Below, in pieces: positions 1-8,635 of a stretch of 64,000 bases of DNA. Numbering within the stretch: position 1 is the first letter of the stretch; each line of letters begins with the position of its first letter. The notes below the pieces were generated by a model. It was not told the origin of the DNA. It saw only the letters and a list, made by a program, of their open reading frames with translations, and did no database searches. Source of the DNA: Roseivivax marinus (GTDB lineage: Bacteria; Pseudomonadota; Alphaproteobacteria; Rhodobacterales; Rhodobacteraceae); NCBI RefSeq assembly GCF_900109705.1, contig NZ_FOAI01000002.1:124001-188000 (forward strand). Direction: 5' to 3'. Position numbers and translations under genes: made by a program.

Positions 1-149
1 TGAAGGTCCTCGTCGGATCGTCGCGCCGGCGTGCGGGGCCGGCAGGTCGCGCGACCATGCGCGCGCGGGCCCCGAGAGGCAACCCGCGCCGCCCTGTGGC
101 GCAGCGTCGGGACGTCCCTCCGCGTCGCACCGCGTCGAGCGTCATCTTT

Positions 150-170
150 CAAAATGCACCCGCCGGAGGC
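150..170 (+). repeat. Dispersed intergenic repeat, copy 1 (divergent)
   Basis: The copy carries the core CCGCCGGAGGC preceded by an A-rich stretch, as in the copies at 286-304 and 3823-3856. It is the most divergent plus-orientation copy (GCACC where others have TATCC or ACTCC). It lies outside any gene. Confidence 0.5.
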
Positions 171-285
171 CCGGTCGCCGCCGCCCATGTTCCGCCTATC
201 AGCGACGGACGCGGCCGCCCGGCACACAACGGGGCACCGGCGAGCCGAAACCGCCCCAGAACGCCCGCAGGGTCTTAGTTGGAAG

Positions 286-304
286 GAATATCCCCGCCGG
301 AGGC
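286..304 (+). repeat. Dispersed intergenic repeat, copy 2
   Basis: The copy reads GAATATCCCCGCCGGAGGC and shares its 3' core with copies at 150-170 and 3823-3856. It sits just downstream of a minus-strand gene, a typical place for this family. Confidence 0.6.
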
Positions 305-327
305 ACCCTGTCCCCGCCACGCAGACA

Positions 328-354
328 GCCGCCGCCGGTCTGCCCGGCGGCGGC
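328..354 (-). terminator. Hairpin downstream of the acyl-CoA dehydrogenase gene
   Basis: Arms at 328-338 and 344-354 are perfectly complementary (11 bp, all G/C) around a five-base loop. It begins ten bases past the stop codon of the minus-strand gene. There is no U-tract, so it may stabilise the mRNA end rather than act as a classical intrinsic terminator. Confidence 0.45.
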
Positions 355-363
355 CAAGAGCGC

Positions 364-2079
364 TCAGGCCGCGAGGTCGTCCGGCGACACCGCGTAGAGA
401 TCCTCGGCCCCGGCGCGCGCGTGGGCCAGGTGACCGGCGTGCTGCGGCAGGAGCCGCGTGATGTAGAACCGCGCCAGCCGCGCGCGCGGGCCCTCGGGAT
501 CGGCCATCGCCGCCATCAGGTGCGCGTGACCGCCCAGCACGCGGGCAAAGCCCATCAGGAACGGCACCGAACCGGCGAACCGCGCATTGAGGTCGTCCTG
601 GGCCACCAGCCATTCCACGGTCTCGCGCAGGGTCTCGGCCGCCTCCCAGACCGGGGCCGCGAGGTCGGGCATCCGCTCGCGCGCGGTCTCGGCGAAGCTC
701 TCGATCTCGTCGAGCATGGCGAAGGCCGCCTCGCCGCCGTCCGCCATCTTGCGCGCCACGAGATCCATCGCCTGGATGCCGTTGGTGCCCTCGTAGATCG
801 CCGTCACACGAACGTCGCGCAGGAACTGCGCCGCGCCGGTCTCTTCGACATAGCCCATGCCGCCGTGGACCTGGATGCCCATGTCGGCGACCGCCATGCC
901 TGTCTCGGTCCCGAAGGTCTTGGCGATCGGCGTGAGGAACGCGGCCCGCGCCGCCCAGTCTTCCCCCCCGCCGGACCGCGCGCGGTCGAGCGCCACGGCG
1001 CACATCAGGGCGATCGCGCGCGCCGCGAAGATGTCTGCTTTCATCGTGGTCAGCATCCGGCGCACGTCGGCATGATCGACGATGGAGCCGGTGGCGTTCT
1101 CGACCTTCGACGCGCCCTGCCTGCGGTCCAAGGCGTAGGCCAGCGCGTGCTGGAACGCGCCTTCCGCGACACCGATCCCCTGCGCGCCGACACCGAGCCG
1201 CGCGTTGTTCATCATTGTGAACATCGCCTTCATGCCGCCGTTCTCGGGCCCGACCAGCCACCCGGTGGAGCGGTCGTAGTCCAGCACCGCCGTGGGCGAG
1301 CCGTGGATGCCCATCTTTTCCTCGAGAGACACGGTCCGCACGTTGTTGAACGGCCCCGGACCGCCGTCCTCGGTGGGCAGGTACTTGGGCACCATGAAGA
1401 GGCTGATCCCCTTCGTGCCCGGCGCCGCGTCGGGCAACCGCGCCAGCACGAGGTGACAGATGTTCGGCGTGAGGTCGTGATCGCCCCAGGTGATGTAGAT
1501 CTTCTGCCCGGTGATCGCGTAGGTGCCGTCGCCGTTCGGTTCGGCCTTCGTACGCAGCGCGCCCACGTCCGAACCGGCCTGCGGCTCGGTCAGGTTCATC
1601 GTCCCGGTCCACTCGCCCGAAATCAGCTTCGGCAGGTAGAGCGCCTTCAGCTCGTCCGAGGCATGCGCCTCGAGCGCGTCGATCTGGCCCTGTGTCAGCA
1701 TCGGGTTGAGCTGTAGCGCGAGGTTGGCAGACGATACCATGTCGTTGACCGCGGTGGTCAGCGCCATCGGCAGGCCCATGCCGCCGTGCTCGGGATCGGC
1801 CGAGATCGCAACCCATCCTCCCTCGGCGATGGCGCCATACGCGGCGTCGAAGCCCTCGGAGGTGCGCGTCACACCGTTCTCGAGACGCGCCGGGTCGGTG
1901 TCGCCCGCACGACGGGTGGGCGCGAGGACCTCCTCGCAGAGCCGCCCGGCCTCGGTCAGGATCGCCTCGACGGTCTCGGGCGTGGCCTCGGCAAAGCGCT
2001 CGGTGCCGGCGAGCGCGGCCAGGTCGACCACGTGCGCGTAGAGAAAGCGGAACTCGTCCACGGGGGCGCGGTAGGGCAT
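364..2079 (-). CDS. Acyl-CoA dehydrogenase (DmdC-like, with extended C-terminal domain)
   Basis: This predicts a 571-residue FAD-dependent acyl-CoA dehydrogenase, which introduces an alpha-beta double bond into an acyl-CoA in the cytoplasm. The N-terminal part is helical; the FAD/substrate signature LTEPQAGSD lies at 163-171. The catalytic glutamate is most likely E430 in AIYEGTNGIQ. About 130 further residues form the long C-terminal domain of the roughly 570-600-residue subfamily. Roseobacter 3-methylmercaptopropionyl-CoA dehydrogenases (DmdC) belong to that subfamily, so a role in DMSP or fatty-acid catabolism is possible but the substrate is not determined. The ATG at 2079 was chosen over an upstream in-frame start because GGAGGAG precedes it at good spacing. 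The GFA gene lies 122 bp upstream on the same strand. Confidence 0.9.
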   Translation of the reverse strand: MPYRAPVDEFRFLYAHVVDLAALAGTERFAEATPETVEAILTEAGRLCEEVLAPTRRAGDTDPARLENGVTRTSEGFDAAYGAIAEGGWVAISADPEHGGMGLPMALTTAVNDMVSSANLALQLNPMLTQGQIDALEAHASDELKALYLPKLISGEWTGTMNLTEPQAGSDVGALRTKAEPNGDGTYAITGQKIYITWGDHDLTPNICHLVLARLPDAAPGTKGISLFMVPKYLPTEDGGPGPFNNVRTVSLEEKMGIHGSPTAVLDYDRSTGWLVGPENGGMKAMFTMMNNARLGVGAQGIGVAEGAFQHALAYALDRRQGASKVENATGSIVDHADVRRMLTTMKADIFAARAIALMCAVALDRARSGGGEDWAARAAFLTPIAKTFGTETGMAVADMGIQVHGGMGYVEETGAAQFLRDVRVTAIYEGTNGIQAMDLVARKMADGGEAAFAMLDEIESFAETARERMPDLAAPVWEAAETLRETVEWLVAQDDLNARFAGSVPFLMGFARVLGGHAHLMAAMADPEGPRARLARFYITRLLPQHAGHLAHARAGAEDLYAVSPDDLAA

Positions 2080-2201
2080 GAGGTCTCCTCCATCGGCTCG
2101 GTCGGGTCGGCACAGCGTGGCCCGGCGGAGACGATCCGGCAAGCCGGGACGCGGCGTCCCGACGCGCCCGGGCACGGCCGGAACGTCGCGTCAGAGCGCG
2201 C

Positions 2202-2693
2202 TCAGGTCTCCCGCGGCCCCGGGCGCGGCGCCTCGTCGGCGTAGCGGCGCGAGGCCTCCCCGATCTCGTCCATGTCCGGAAAGCGCGGAAACGACAGCGG
2301 CGTATCGAGGTGGACGAACGGCAGTTTCTCGTCGGTCTGGGTCTCGACGAAGGGGGCGAGCTGCGCCGCCTCGTCCAGCATCGTCGCACGCACGTTGACG
2401 AAGCCGTAGGGCGCGTCGAACGTCGTGAAGATCCACGAAAGGCACTCCGGGCAGTGCATGTGGTTCTGCCCCTCGGTGCGCGCGCCGCCCCGCACCGGCG
2501 TCGCGCCCTCCGCGGCAAAGCCCGCCTCGGGAATCGCCACCGACAGGGAGAACGCGCCGCCCGTCATCTTCTGGCAGCCGCGGCAATGGCAGGCCATGGT
2601 CAGGATCGGCGGCGCCCCGATCCGCAGGGTGACGGCGCCGCAGCGGCACGCCCCGTGCCAGGGCAGGTTCCATTCCGGGACGGATTGCGTCAT
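2202..2693 (-). CDS. GFA-family (CENP-V/GFA domain) zinc protein
   Basis: A 163-residue protein of the glutathione-dependent formaldehyde-activating (GFA) fold. The zinc-binding cysteines are visible: C16 and C18 (CRCG), C35, C37 and C40 (CHCRGC) and C81/C84 (CPEC), arranged as in the GFA family. The family was named after a proposed formaldehyde-glutathione adduct-forming enzyme, but many members have unknown substrates, so no reaction is assigned. There is no signal peptide, so it should be cytoplasmic. It lies upstream of the acyl-CoA dehydrogenase gene on the same strand and diverges from tsaC, with only 68 bp between the two starts. Confidence 0.85.
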   Translation of the reverse strand: MTQSVPEWNLPWHGACRCGAVTLRIGAPPILTMACHCRGCQKMTGGAFSLSVAIPEAGFAAEGATPVRGGARTEGQNHMHCPECLSWIFTTFDAPYGFVNVRATMLDEAAQLAPFVETQTDEKLPFVHLDTPLSFPRFPDMDEIGEASRRYADEAPRPGPRET

Positions 2694-2761
2694 GTCGATC
2701 CTCGCCGGGGCGGCGTGCCCCGCGCCCTGCCTACCATGTCCGTTCCAGCCTGTATGCCCCG

Positions 2762-3715
2762 ATGCCCGACACGCCCGCCAAGACCCAGCGCCTGAGCGCC
2801 GACGACGCCGGCATCGCCCGGGCGGCCGAACTGCTGCGGGCCGGCCGGCAGGTCGCCTTCCCCACCGAGACGGTCTACGGGCTCGGTGCGGACGCCACCA
2901 ACGACGATGCCGTGGCGGGCATCTACGCCGCCAAGGACCGCCCGCAATTCAACCCGCTGATCGTGCACCTGCCCGATGTCGATGCGGCCCGCGCGCTGGT
3001 GGAGTGGCCCGAGGCGGCCGGACGCGTCGCCGCCGCCCACTGGCCGGGCCCGATCTCGTTGGTGCTTCCGCTGCGCGCCGGCGCGCGCGTCTCGAAGCTG
3101 GTGACCGCGGGTCTCGACACCCTGGCGGTGCGCGTGCCCGCCCATCCGGTGGCCCGCGCGCTCCTGCGCGCCACCGGGCGCCTCGTGGCCGCGCCCTCGG
3201 CCAATCGCTCGGGCCGGATCAGCCCGACGCGGGCCGACCATGTCCTGCACACGCTCGACGGGCGCATCGCCGCGGTGCTCGAAGGCGGCGGCTCCGAGGT
3301 CGGCCTCGAATCGACGATCCTCGGCCTTGCCGGCGCGCCGATGCTCCTGCGGCCCGGCGCGGTCTCCGCGGACGCCCTCGCAGCCACGCTGGGCGGGCCG
3401 GTTGCAGCACGGGCGGAGGACGCCGCGATCTCCGCCCCCGGGCAGATCGTCTCGCACTACGCGCCCGACGCCGGCCTTCGGCTCGAGGCGACCGCGTGGC
3501 GCCCGGGCGAGGCGCGGCTGGGATTCGGGCCCGTCGACTGCGACCTCAACCTGTCCAAGGCAGGCGACCTGCGCGAGGCCGCCGCCAATCTCTTCGCACA
3601 TCTTCACGCCCTCGACGCAGGCGGACCGCAGACCATCGCCGTGTCGCCGATCCCGCAGACGGGTCTCGGCGCTGCCATCAACGACCGCCTCACGCGCGCC
3701 GCAGCGCCCCGCTAG
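2762..3715 (+). CDS. tsaC: L-threonylcarbamoyladenylate synthase (Sua5/TsaC family)
   Basis: Makes threonylcarbamoyl-AMP from threonine, bicarbonate and ATP, the first step of the t6A37 modification of ANN-decoding tRNAs. The YrdC-type domain covers about residues 12-200, with AFPTETVYGLGAD near 32-44 and the K58-x-R60 pair in AAKDRPQFNPL. APSANRSG and LESTILGL follow further on. At 317 residues it is the long Sua5 form. The C-terminal part contains the linker motif GQIVSHYAPDA and a small Sua5 domain. A perfect inverted repeat at 3778-3795 lies 62 bp beyond the stop. Confidence 0.93.
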   Translation: MPDTPAKTQRLSADDAGIARAAELLRAGRQVAFPTETVYGLGADATNDDAVAGIYAAKDRPQFNPLIVHLPDVDAARALVEWPEAAGRVAAAHWPGPISLVLPLRAGARVSKLVTAGLDTLAVRVPAHPVARALLRATGRLVAAPSANRSGRISPTRADHVLHTLDGRIAAVLEGGGSEVGLESTILGLAGAPMLLRPGAVSADALAATLGGPVAARAEDAAISAPGQIVSHYAPDAGLRLEATAWRPGEARLGFGPVDCDLNLSKAGDLREAAANLFAHLHALDAGGPQTIAVSPIPQTGLGAAINDRLTRAAAPR

Positions 3716-3777
3716 ACGACGCTCCCCCGGCGCAGGCCAACCCGTTCGCCGGTCATCTTCCCGGCAAGGCATACCGT

Positions 3778-3795
3778 GTCCGGAGGCCTCCGGAC
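3778..3795. terminator. Perfect inverted repeat between tsaC and the peroxiredoxin gene
   Basis: The 18 bases form a perfect palindrome with a 9-bp half (GTCCGGAGG) and no unpaired loop. It could end tsaC transcription or be a protein-binding site. No U-tract follows. Confidence 0.35.
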
Positions 3796-3822
3796 GGCTC
3801 CGCCCGCGCCCGGCGCGAGCCG

Positions 3823-3856
3823 CTTCTTCTCGTCCCAAATACTCCCGCCGGAGGCG
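3823..3856 (+). repeat. Dispersed intergenic repeat, copy 3 (longest)
   Basis: This copy contains CTTCTTCTCGTCCCAAATA followed by the CCGCCGGAGGC core. Its reverse complement shares the layout CGCC-(variable)-GGAGT-CTT/TTT-GACGAGAAGAAG with the copy at 26459-26494. It lies upstream of the peroxiredoxin gene. Confidence 0.65.
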
Positions 3857-3982
3857 TCCCGCGGGCGCCGTCCCGCGCACCGGGCGGGCCCTGGCGCAAA
3901 CGGGGTCTGCCCCGCCGGGGGCTGTCAAAGGCCGAAAATGTTCATAAGTAGCGGACAGGCATTTCAGCGAACGGAGGACCGC

Positions 3983-4639
3983 ATGTCCCTGCGCATCAAC
4001 GACACCATCCCCGACCTGACCGTCGAGACCGACGCCGGCACCTTCTCCCTGCACGAGTTCGTGGGCGACGGCTGGGCGATCTTCTTCTCGCACCCCAAGG
4101 ACTTCACGCCGGTCTGCACCACCGAGTTCGGCGCCGTGGCGCAGCTGGCCGACGAATGGGCCAAGCGCAACACCAAGCCGCTCGGCATCTCGGTCGACTC
4201 GGTCGACGACCACCGCAAGTGGAAGTCCGACATCGAGGTGGTGAGCAAGGGCGCCAAGGCCGGTTTCCCGATCGTGGCCGACAGCGATCTCGCGGTTTCC
4301 AAGGCCTTCGACATGCTGCCCGCCGAAGCCTACCTGCCCGACGGCCGGACCCCGAACGACACCGCCACCGTGCGTGCCGTCTACATCATCGGCCCGGACA
4401 AGAAGGTGAAGCTCATCATGACCTACCCGATGAACGTGGGTCGTAACTTCGCCGAGGTGCTGCGCGCGCTCGACGGCCTTCAGACCGCGGCCGAGTACGG
4501 CGTGGCCACGCCTGCCAACTGGACTGTCGGCGATGACGTCGTGATCCCGGCGACGGTCTCGGCGGAAGATGCGGCAAACCGGTTCGGTCAGTACCAGACG
4601 GTGCTGCCGTACCTGCGTATGGCCAAGCTGCCGAGCTGA
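3983..4639 (+). CDS. 1-Cys peroxiredoxin (Prx6 type)
   Basis: A 218-residue thiol peroxidase that would reduce H2O2 and organic hydroperoxides in the cytoplasm. The peroxidatic cysteine is C45 in PKDFTPVCTTE. The length and the long C-terminal extension match the Prx6/1-Cys class. The ATG at 3983 was chosen because GGAGGA precedes it by five bases, and the residues upstream in the open frame do not look like peroxiredoxin. A textbook terminator follows at 4651-4682, so the gene is probably monocistronic. The reductant and any OxyR control cannot be read from the sequence. Confidence 0.93.
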   Translation: MSLRINDTIPDLTVETDAGTFSLHEFVGDGWAIFFSHPKDFTPVCTTEFGAVAQLADEWAKRNTKPLGISVDSVDDHRKWKSDIEVVSKGAKAGFPIVADSDLAVSKAFDMLPAEAYLPDGRTPNDTATVRAVYIIGPDKKVKLIMTYPMNVGRNFAEVLRALDGLQTAAEYGVATPANWTVGDDVVIPATVSAEDAANRFGQYQTVLPYLRMAKLPS

Positions 4640-4650
4640 TCTTCCAGAAA

Positions 4651-4682
4651 AGGGCGCGGGGCATCGGCTCCGCGCCCTTTTT
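4651..4682 (+). terminator. Intrinsic terminator after the peroxiredoxin gene
   Basis: Arms 4652-4659 and 4670-4677 pair perfectly (8 bp, GGGCGCGG with CCGCGCCC) and are followed by five T residues at 4678-4682. The hairpin starts 12 bases after the stop codon. Confidence 0.85.
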
Positions 4683-4727
4683 CATGCGCGCCGCAGGTGC
4701 GCGCCCGACCGCTTCCCAGGACAGCCG

Positions 4728-5765
4728 ATGCCCGCACCGTTCCAGATCGGCGACGCCGAGATCGCCCCCGGCACGCGCCAGACCGTCGAGCTGCCGGTCT
4801 CGGTGCTGTCGGACCACACGCCCGTGACGCTTTCCGCGCACGTGATCCACGGCCGCAAGCCGGGACCTGCGATGTTCGTCTCCGCCGCGATCCACGGCGA
4901 CGAGGTGATCGGCGCCGAGATCGTCCGCCGGCTCCTGCGCGCGGCCCCCGTGGCGCGGCTGTCGGGCACGCTGGTCACCGTGCCGATCGTCAACTCGTTC
5001 GGTTTCCTCAACCAGTCGCGCTACCTGCCCGACCGGCGCGATCTGAACCGCTGTTTTCCAGGCTCGGCCGAGGGTTCTCTCGCCGGTCGCCTGGCCGACC
5101 TGTTCCTGACCGAGGTCGTGCGCCGCTGCGACGTGGGCATCGACCTGCACTCGGCCGCCGTCGGCCGCACCAACCTGCCGCAGATCCGCCTGACCCCCGG
5201 CAACGCGCGGCTGCGCCGGCTGGGCGATGCCTTCGCCGCGCCGGTGTCGCTTCTGTCGAAGGTGCGCGACGGTTCGCTGCGCGGCGCCGCCGAGGAAGCG
5301 GGCGTGGACGTCCTGCTCTACGAGGCGGGCGAGGGCCTGCGCTTCGACGAGTTCGCGGCGCGGGCCGGTGTCGCGGGAATCCTGCGGGTGATGCACGCGC
5401 TCAACATGATCGGCCCGCGCGGCGTGCCCCGGATGCGCGCCCAGCCGGTCTTCTGCGAACGGTCCGGCTGGGTGCGCGCACCTTCGGGCGGGCTTCTCCG
5501 GACGCTCAAGGCCAGCGGCGACTACGTCGAGGAAGGGGCCGTGCTGGGTGTCGTCTCGGACCCGTTCGGCGACGTCGACCACGAGGTCACCGCACAGAGC
5601 GACGGCGTGGTGATCGGGCGCACGAACCTGCCTGTGGTCAATGAGGGGGACGCGCTTTTCCACATCGCGCAGCCCGCCCGCGAGGTCGCGCCCGAGGCCG
5701 CCGAACGCGAGCTGGCGCACCTGCTGGACGCCCCGGCCCTCTTCGACGAGGACGAGATCATCTGA
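4728..5765 (+). CDS. Succinylglutamate desuccinylase/aspartoacylase-family hydrolase
   Basis: A 345-residue zinc-dependent amide hydrolase of the AstE/AspA group (M14-like fold). The zinc ligands are visible as H56 and E59 in AAIHGDEVIG and H141 in GIDLHSAA. The C-terminal 90 residues form a beta-rich, biotinyl-like domain, common in this branch. The true AstE substrate is N-succinylglutamate, but no other arginine-succinyltransferase pathway genes are nearby, so the substrate is open. The ATG at 4728 follows AGGACA at suitable spacing and gives the family N-terminus; upstream starts would run into the peroxiredoxin gene. It lies 71 bp before xth on the same strand. Confidence 0.85.
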   Translation: MPAPFQIGDAEIAPGTRQTVELPVSVLSDHTPVTLSAHVIHGRKPGPAMFVSAAIHGDEVIGAEIVRRLLRAAPVARLSGTLVTVPIVNSFGFLNQSRYLPDRRDLNRCFPGSAEGSLAGRLADLFLTEVVRRCDVGIDLHSAAVGRTNLPQIRLTPGNARLRRLGDAFAAPVSLLSKVRDGSLRGAAEEAGVDVLLYEAGEGLRFDEFAARAGVAGILRVMHALNMIGPRGVPRMRAQPVFCERSGWVRAPSGGLLRTLKASGDYVEEGAVLGVVSDPFGDVDHEVTAQSDGVVIGRTNLPVVNEGDALFHIAQPAREVAPEAAERELAHLLDAPALFDEDEII

Positions 5766-5836
5766 GGCGGCCGGGTTGCACGCGCCACGCGGCGCGGTCC
5801 ATACCCCGCGCGACACCCGAGAGACCCGGAGGCCCC

Positions 5837-6625
5837 ATGCCGTTCACCCTCGCCACGTGGAACATCAACTCGGTCCGCCTGCGCGCGGGCCTCGTCGCCG
5901 ACCTCCTGCGCGATGAGGGGCCGGACGTTCTCTGCATGCAGGAGTGCAAGAGCCCGGTGGACAAGATCCCCGCCGAGACCTTCCGCGAGGCGGGCTATGC
6001 CCACATGGTCGCCCGCGGCGACAAGGGCTACAACGGCGTGGCGATCCTGTCGAAGGTGCCGCTGGAGGACGCGGGCGATTTCGACTTCGCCGGCCTCAAG
6101 CAGTCCCGCCACGTGGCCGCGCGTCTCGAGAACGGTGTCGTCGTCCACAACTTCTATGTCCCGGCAGGCGGCGATGTGCCCGACCGCGAGAAGAACGAAA
6201 AGTTCGGTCAGAAGCTCGACTACCTCGCCGACATGCGCGCCCATTTCGCCGACAGCCGCCCCGAAAAGTCGATCCTCGTCGGGGACCTGAACATCGCCCC
6301 GCGCGAGGACGACGTCTGGTCGCACAAGCAACTGCTCAAGGTCGTCTCGCACACTCCCGTCGAGGTCGAGGCGCTGACCGCCGCGCAGGAAGCCGGCGGC
6401 TGGGTCGACGTCACCCGGAAGGACATCCCCGAGGGACAGCTCTACTCGTGGTGGTCCTATCGCTCGCGCGACTGGGACGCCGCCGACAAGGGCCGCCGGC
6501 TCGATCACGTCTGGGCCACGCCCGACATCGCCGGGGCCGCGCACTCCAGCCGCATCCTGCGCCACGTCCGCGGCTGGGAGAAACCGTCGGACCACGCCCC
6601 GGTCTTCGCGACGTTCGATCTGTGA
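5837..6625 (+). CDS. xth: Exodeoxyribonuclease III (AP endonuclease family 1)
   Basis: A 262-residue Mg-dependent nuclease for base-excision repair: it cleaves 5' of abasic sites and has 3'-5' exonuclease and 3'-phosphatase activities in the family. The ExoIII landmarks are present: WNINSVR at 8-14, the metal ligand E36 in MQECK, D150 and N152 in GDLNIAP, and the closing SDHAPVF. Length matches E. coli Xth. A lysine-rich patch typical of ExoIII is seen in KGYNGVAILSK. It may be co-transcribed with the desuccinylase-family gene upstream. No SOS-type box is visible before it. Confidence 0.94.
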   Translation: MPFTLATWNINSVRLRAGLVADLLRDEGPDVLCMQECKSPVDKIPAETFREAGYAHMVARGDKGYNGVAILSKVPLEDAGDFDFAGLKQSRHVAARLENGVVVHNFYVPAGGDVPDREKNEKFGQKLDYLADMRAHFADSRPEKSILVGDLNIAPREDDVWSHKQLLKVVSHTPVEVEALTAAQEAGGWVDVTRKDIPEGQLYSWWSYRSRDWDAADKGRRLDHVWATPDIAGAAHSSRILRHVRGWEKPSDHAPVFATFDL

Positions 6626-6745
6626 GGTCTGGGCGGCGCGCGACCCCCTGCGTCGGGCGCCGCCCTTGCAAGAGCCCATCGGCTAAGCCATCTACCCCAC
6701 CAACAGCGACGTGATGTCGCCACCGGCCATTGAAGGACAGACGCG

Positions 6746-7678
6746 ATGATCGAACTCGGCGGATCGCAGAGCCAGCCTCAGGGCGGCGGCTCGGAGCACA
6801 TCAAGGACGTCTCGGAGATGACGTTCATGCAGGACGTGGTCGAGGCCAGCCAGCAGGTCCCGGTGATCGTGGACTTCTGGGCGCCGTGGTGCGGCCCCTG
6901 CAAGACGCTTGGGCCGATGCTGGAGGATGCAGTCAAGGCGGCCAATGGCGCGGTCAAGATGGCCAAGGTCAACGTGGACGAGGCGCAGCAGATCGCGGCG
7001 CAACTGCGGATCCAGTCGATCCCCACCGTCTACGCCTTCTACCAGGGCCAGCCGATCGACGGCTTCCAGGGCGCGGTGTCTCAGTCCGAAATCAAGGCTT
7101 TCGTGGATCGTGTCGCCCAGCAGGGCGGCGGAGCGGCCGGCGACTCCTCCAACGGTCTCGATGACGCGCTCGCCGCGGCGGAAGAGATGCGCGAGGCCGG
7201 GCAGACTGACGATGCGCTTCAGATCTACCAAGCCGTGCTGGGCGAGGACGAGAAGAACCCCCGCGCCTATGCCGGTATCGTCGCGACGTTGATCGAGATG
7301 GGCGACGTGGACAAGGCGGAGGCGGTGCTGAATGGTGCACCCGCCGAGATTGCCACCACGCCGGAACTCGAGGCCGCGCACGCGCAGATCGCGCTGGCCC
7401 GGCAGGCCGAGAACGCCGGCCCGCTGGCCGACCTCCAGACAAAGGTCGAGGCCGACCCCGCGGATCACCAGGCGCGATACGACTACGCGCTGGCGCTTCA
7501 GGCGGCGGGCCGCACGGAAGAGGCCGTGGATCAGCTGCTGGAGCTTTTCCGCCGGGACCGGACGTGGAACGACGAGGCTGCGAAAACCCAGCTTTTCACG
7601 GTGTTTGACGCTCTCAAACCGAACGATCCCATCGTGTTGAACGGTCGGCGCAAATTGTCCTCGATGATATTTGCCTGA
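6746..7678 (+). CDS. ybbN: Thioredoxin-TPR co-chaperone (YbbN/CnoX family)
   Basis: A 310-residue fusion of an N-terminal thioredoxin domain (about 16-125) with TPR-type helical repeats (about 140-310), the layout of E. coli CnoX (YbbN), a holdase linked to GroEL and DnaK. The redox motif here is a complete WCGPC at 48-52; E. coli CnoX has a degenerate motif, so this protein may retain oxidoreductase activity (inference). AAGGA at 6731 precedes the ATG. The stop overlaps the region just before the LON-like gene, and the run YbbN, LON-like, Trm112 looks like one operon. Confidence 0.9.
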   Translation: MIELGGSQSQPQGGGSEHIKDVSEMTFMQDVVEASQQVPVIVDFWAPWCGPCKTLGPMLEDAVKAANGAVKMAKVNVDEAQQIAAQLRIQSIPTVYAFYQGQPIDGFQGAVSQSEIKAFVDRVAQQGGGAAGDSSNGLDDALAAAEEMREAGQTDDALQIYQAVLGEDEKNPRAYAGIVATLIEMGDVDKAEAVLNGAPAEIATTPELEAAHAQIALARQAENAGPLADLQTKVEADPADHQARYDYALALQAAGRTEEAVDQLLELFRRDRTWNDEAAKTQLFTVFDALKPNDPIVLNGRRKLSSMIFA

Positions 7679-7706
7679 TACCGCCACCGGGCTAGCTGGG
7701 CTTGGC

Positions 7707-8354
7707 ATGAGCCGCCTCCCAGATCTGCCGGACACGATCCCCGTATTCCCGCTTCCGGGCGCGCTGCTGTTGCCGCGAGCCCGGCTGCCGCTGCACCTGT
7801 TCGAGCCACGCTATCTCGCGATGCTCGACGACTGTCTGAAAACCGAATCCCGCCTGATCGGCATGGTCCAGCCTGCCCCGACCCCGAGGAACGAGAAGGC
7901 CCTGCACAAGATCGGCTGTGCCGGGCGCCTCACCCAGTTCTCGGAAACCGAGGACGGCAGGTACATGATTACGCTGACCGGCATCTCTCGGTTCCGCGTA
8001 CAGCGCGAGATCGACGGGTTCACGCCCTATCGCCGGTGCGAGGTCGACTGGGCCGGGTTCGAGGCAGACCGTGGCAAGCCGGAACACGACACCGAGTTCG
8101 GCCGCGAGTCGTTCCTCAAGCTCCTCGACAAGTACTTCTCGGCGCGCGAGCTGTCGGCGGACTGGGCGACGCTGAAGGAGGCCGATGACGAACTGCTCAT
8201 CAACTCGCTGTCGATGCTTCTGGACTTCGATGCCGAGGAAAAGCAGGCGCTTCTCGAGGCGCCCTCGCTGTCGACGCGTCGCGAAACGCTCGTGACCCTC
8301 ATCGAATACACCCTCCGCGGCGGCGGAGAGACCGGAGAAGGCCCGCTGCAATGA
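7707..8354 (+). CDS. LON peptidase substrate-binding (LON N) domain protein
   Basis: A 215-residue protein consisting essentially of the PUA-like N-terminal domain of Lon protease without ATPase or protease parts. The opening [13 protein letters not shown] and [11 protein letters not shown] are hallmarks. Function is not established for stand-alone members; a substrate-adaptor role is often supposed. The ATG at 7707 is preferred over an in-frame TTG at 7671, which would overlap ybbN. It ends in an ATGA overlap with the Trm112 gene, implying translational coupling. Confidence 0.88.
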   Translation: MSRLPDLPDTIPVFPLPGALLLPRARLPLHLFEPRYLAMLDDCLKTESRLIGMVQPAPTPRNEKALHKIGCAGRLTQFSETEDGRYMITLTGISRFRVQREIDGFTPYRRCEVDWAGFEADRGKPEHDTEFGRESFLKLLDKYFSARELSADWATLKEADDELLINSLSMLLDFDAEEKQALLEAPSLSTRRETLVTLIEYTLRGGGETGEGPLQ

Positions 8355-8548
8355 CCGATCCCGTGCACGAGCCGCACACGCCGTTCGACCGCCGAATGCT
8401 CGAGGCGCTGGTCTGCCCGGTCTCTCAAGGGCGGCTCGATTACGACGCCGAGCGTCAGGAACTGGTCAGCCAGCGCGCCAACCTCGCCTACCCGATCCGC
8501 GACGGCATCCCGGTGATGCTGCGCGACGAGGCGCGCATCCTCGACTGA
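8351..8548 (+). CDS. Trm112 family protein
   Basis: A 65-residue protein whose core [16 protein letters not shown] and [16 protein letters not shown] match the Trm112/YcaR family, a small zinc-ribbon-like fold. Eukaryotic and archaeal Trm112 activates methyltransferases; bacterial members are mostly uncharacterised. Only one cysteine (C22) remains, so zinc binding is unlikely in this copy. Its start overlaps the stop of the LON-like gene. A terminator follows at 8584-8618. Confidence 0.88.
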   Translation: MTDPVHEPHTPFDRRMLEALVCPVSQGRLDYDAERQELVSQRANLAYPIRDGIPVMLRDEARILD

Positions 8549-8583
8549 GGCGACCCGCGCCCTAGCTCGCCCCCGGACCATGC

Positions 8584-8618
8584 AGGCCCGCGCAGACGTC
8601 GCGCGGGCCTTCGCTTTT
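8584..8618 (+). terminator. Intrinsic terminator after the Trm112 gene
   Basis: Arms at 8584-8593 and 8601-8610 pair over 10 bp (AGGCCCGCGC with GCGCGGGCCT), followed by TCG and five T residues. It ends the ybbN-LON-Trm112 unit before the MATE gene. Confidence 0.8.
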
Positions 8619-8635
8619 TCGGCCGGAGCCCCGCG

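Larger units (their letters stand above)
1..363. other. Intergenic region at the left edge, no gene supported
   Basis: No reading frame here has a convincing ribosome binding site or recognisable protein. The open frames are GC-rich shadows of the acyl-CoA dehydrogenase gene. The stretch holds two copies of a short dispersed repeat (150-170 and 286-304) and a strong hairpin at 328-354 just beyond the dehydrogenase stop codon. A gene ending to the left of the window could contribute the first few bases, but that cannot be judged. Confidence 0.6.

Noticed and set aside
31-2518. Long open frames on both strands overlapping the acyl-CoA dehydrogenase gene (561 and 747 codons)
   Set aside because: They are Arg/Pro/Ala-rich shadows typical of GC-rich codon bias, with no family motifs and no ribosome binding site. 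The dehydrogenase frame carries all conserved residues.
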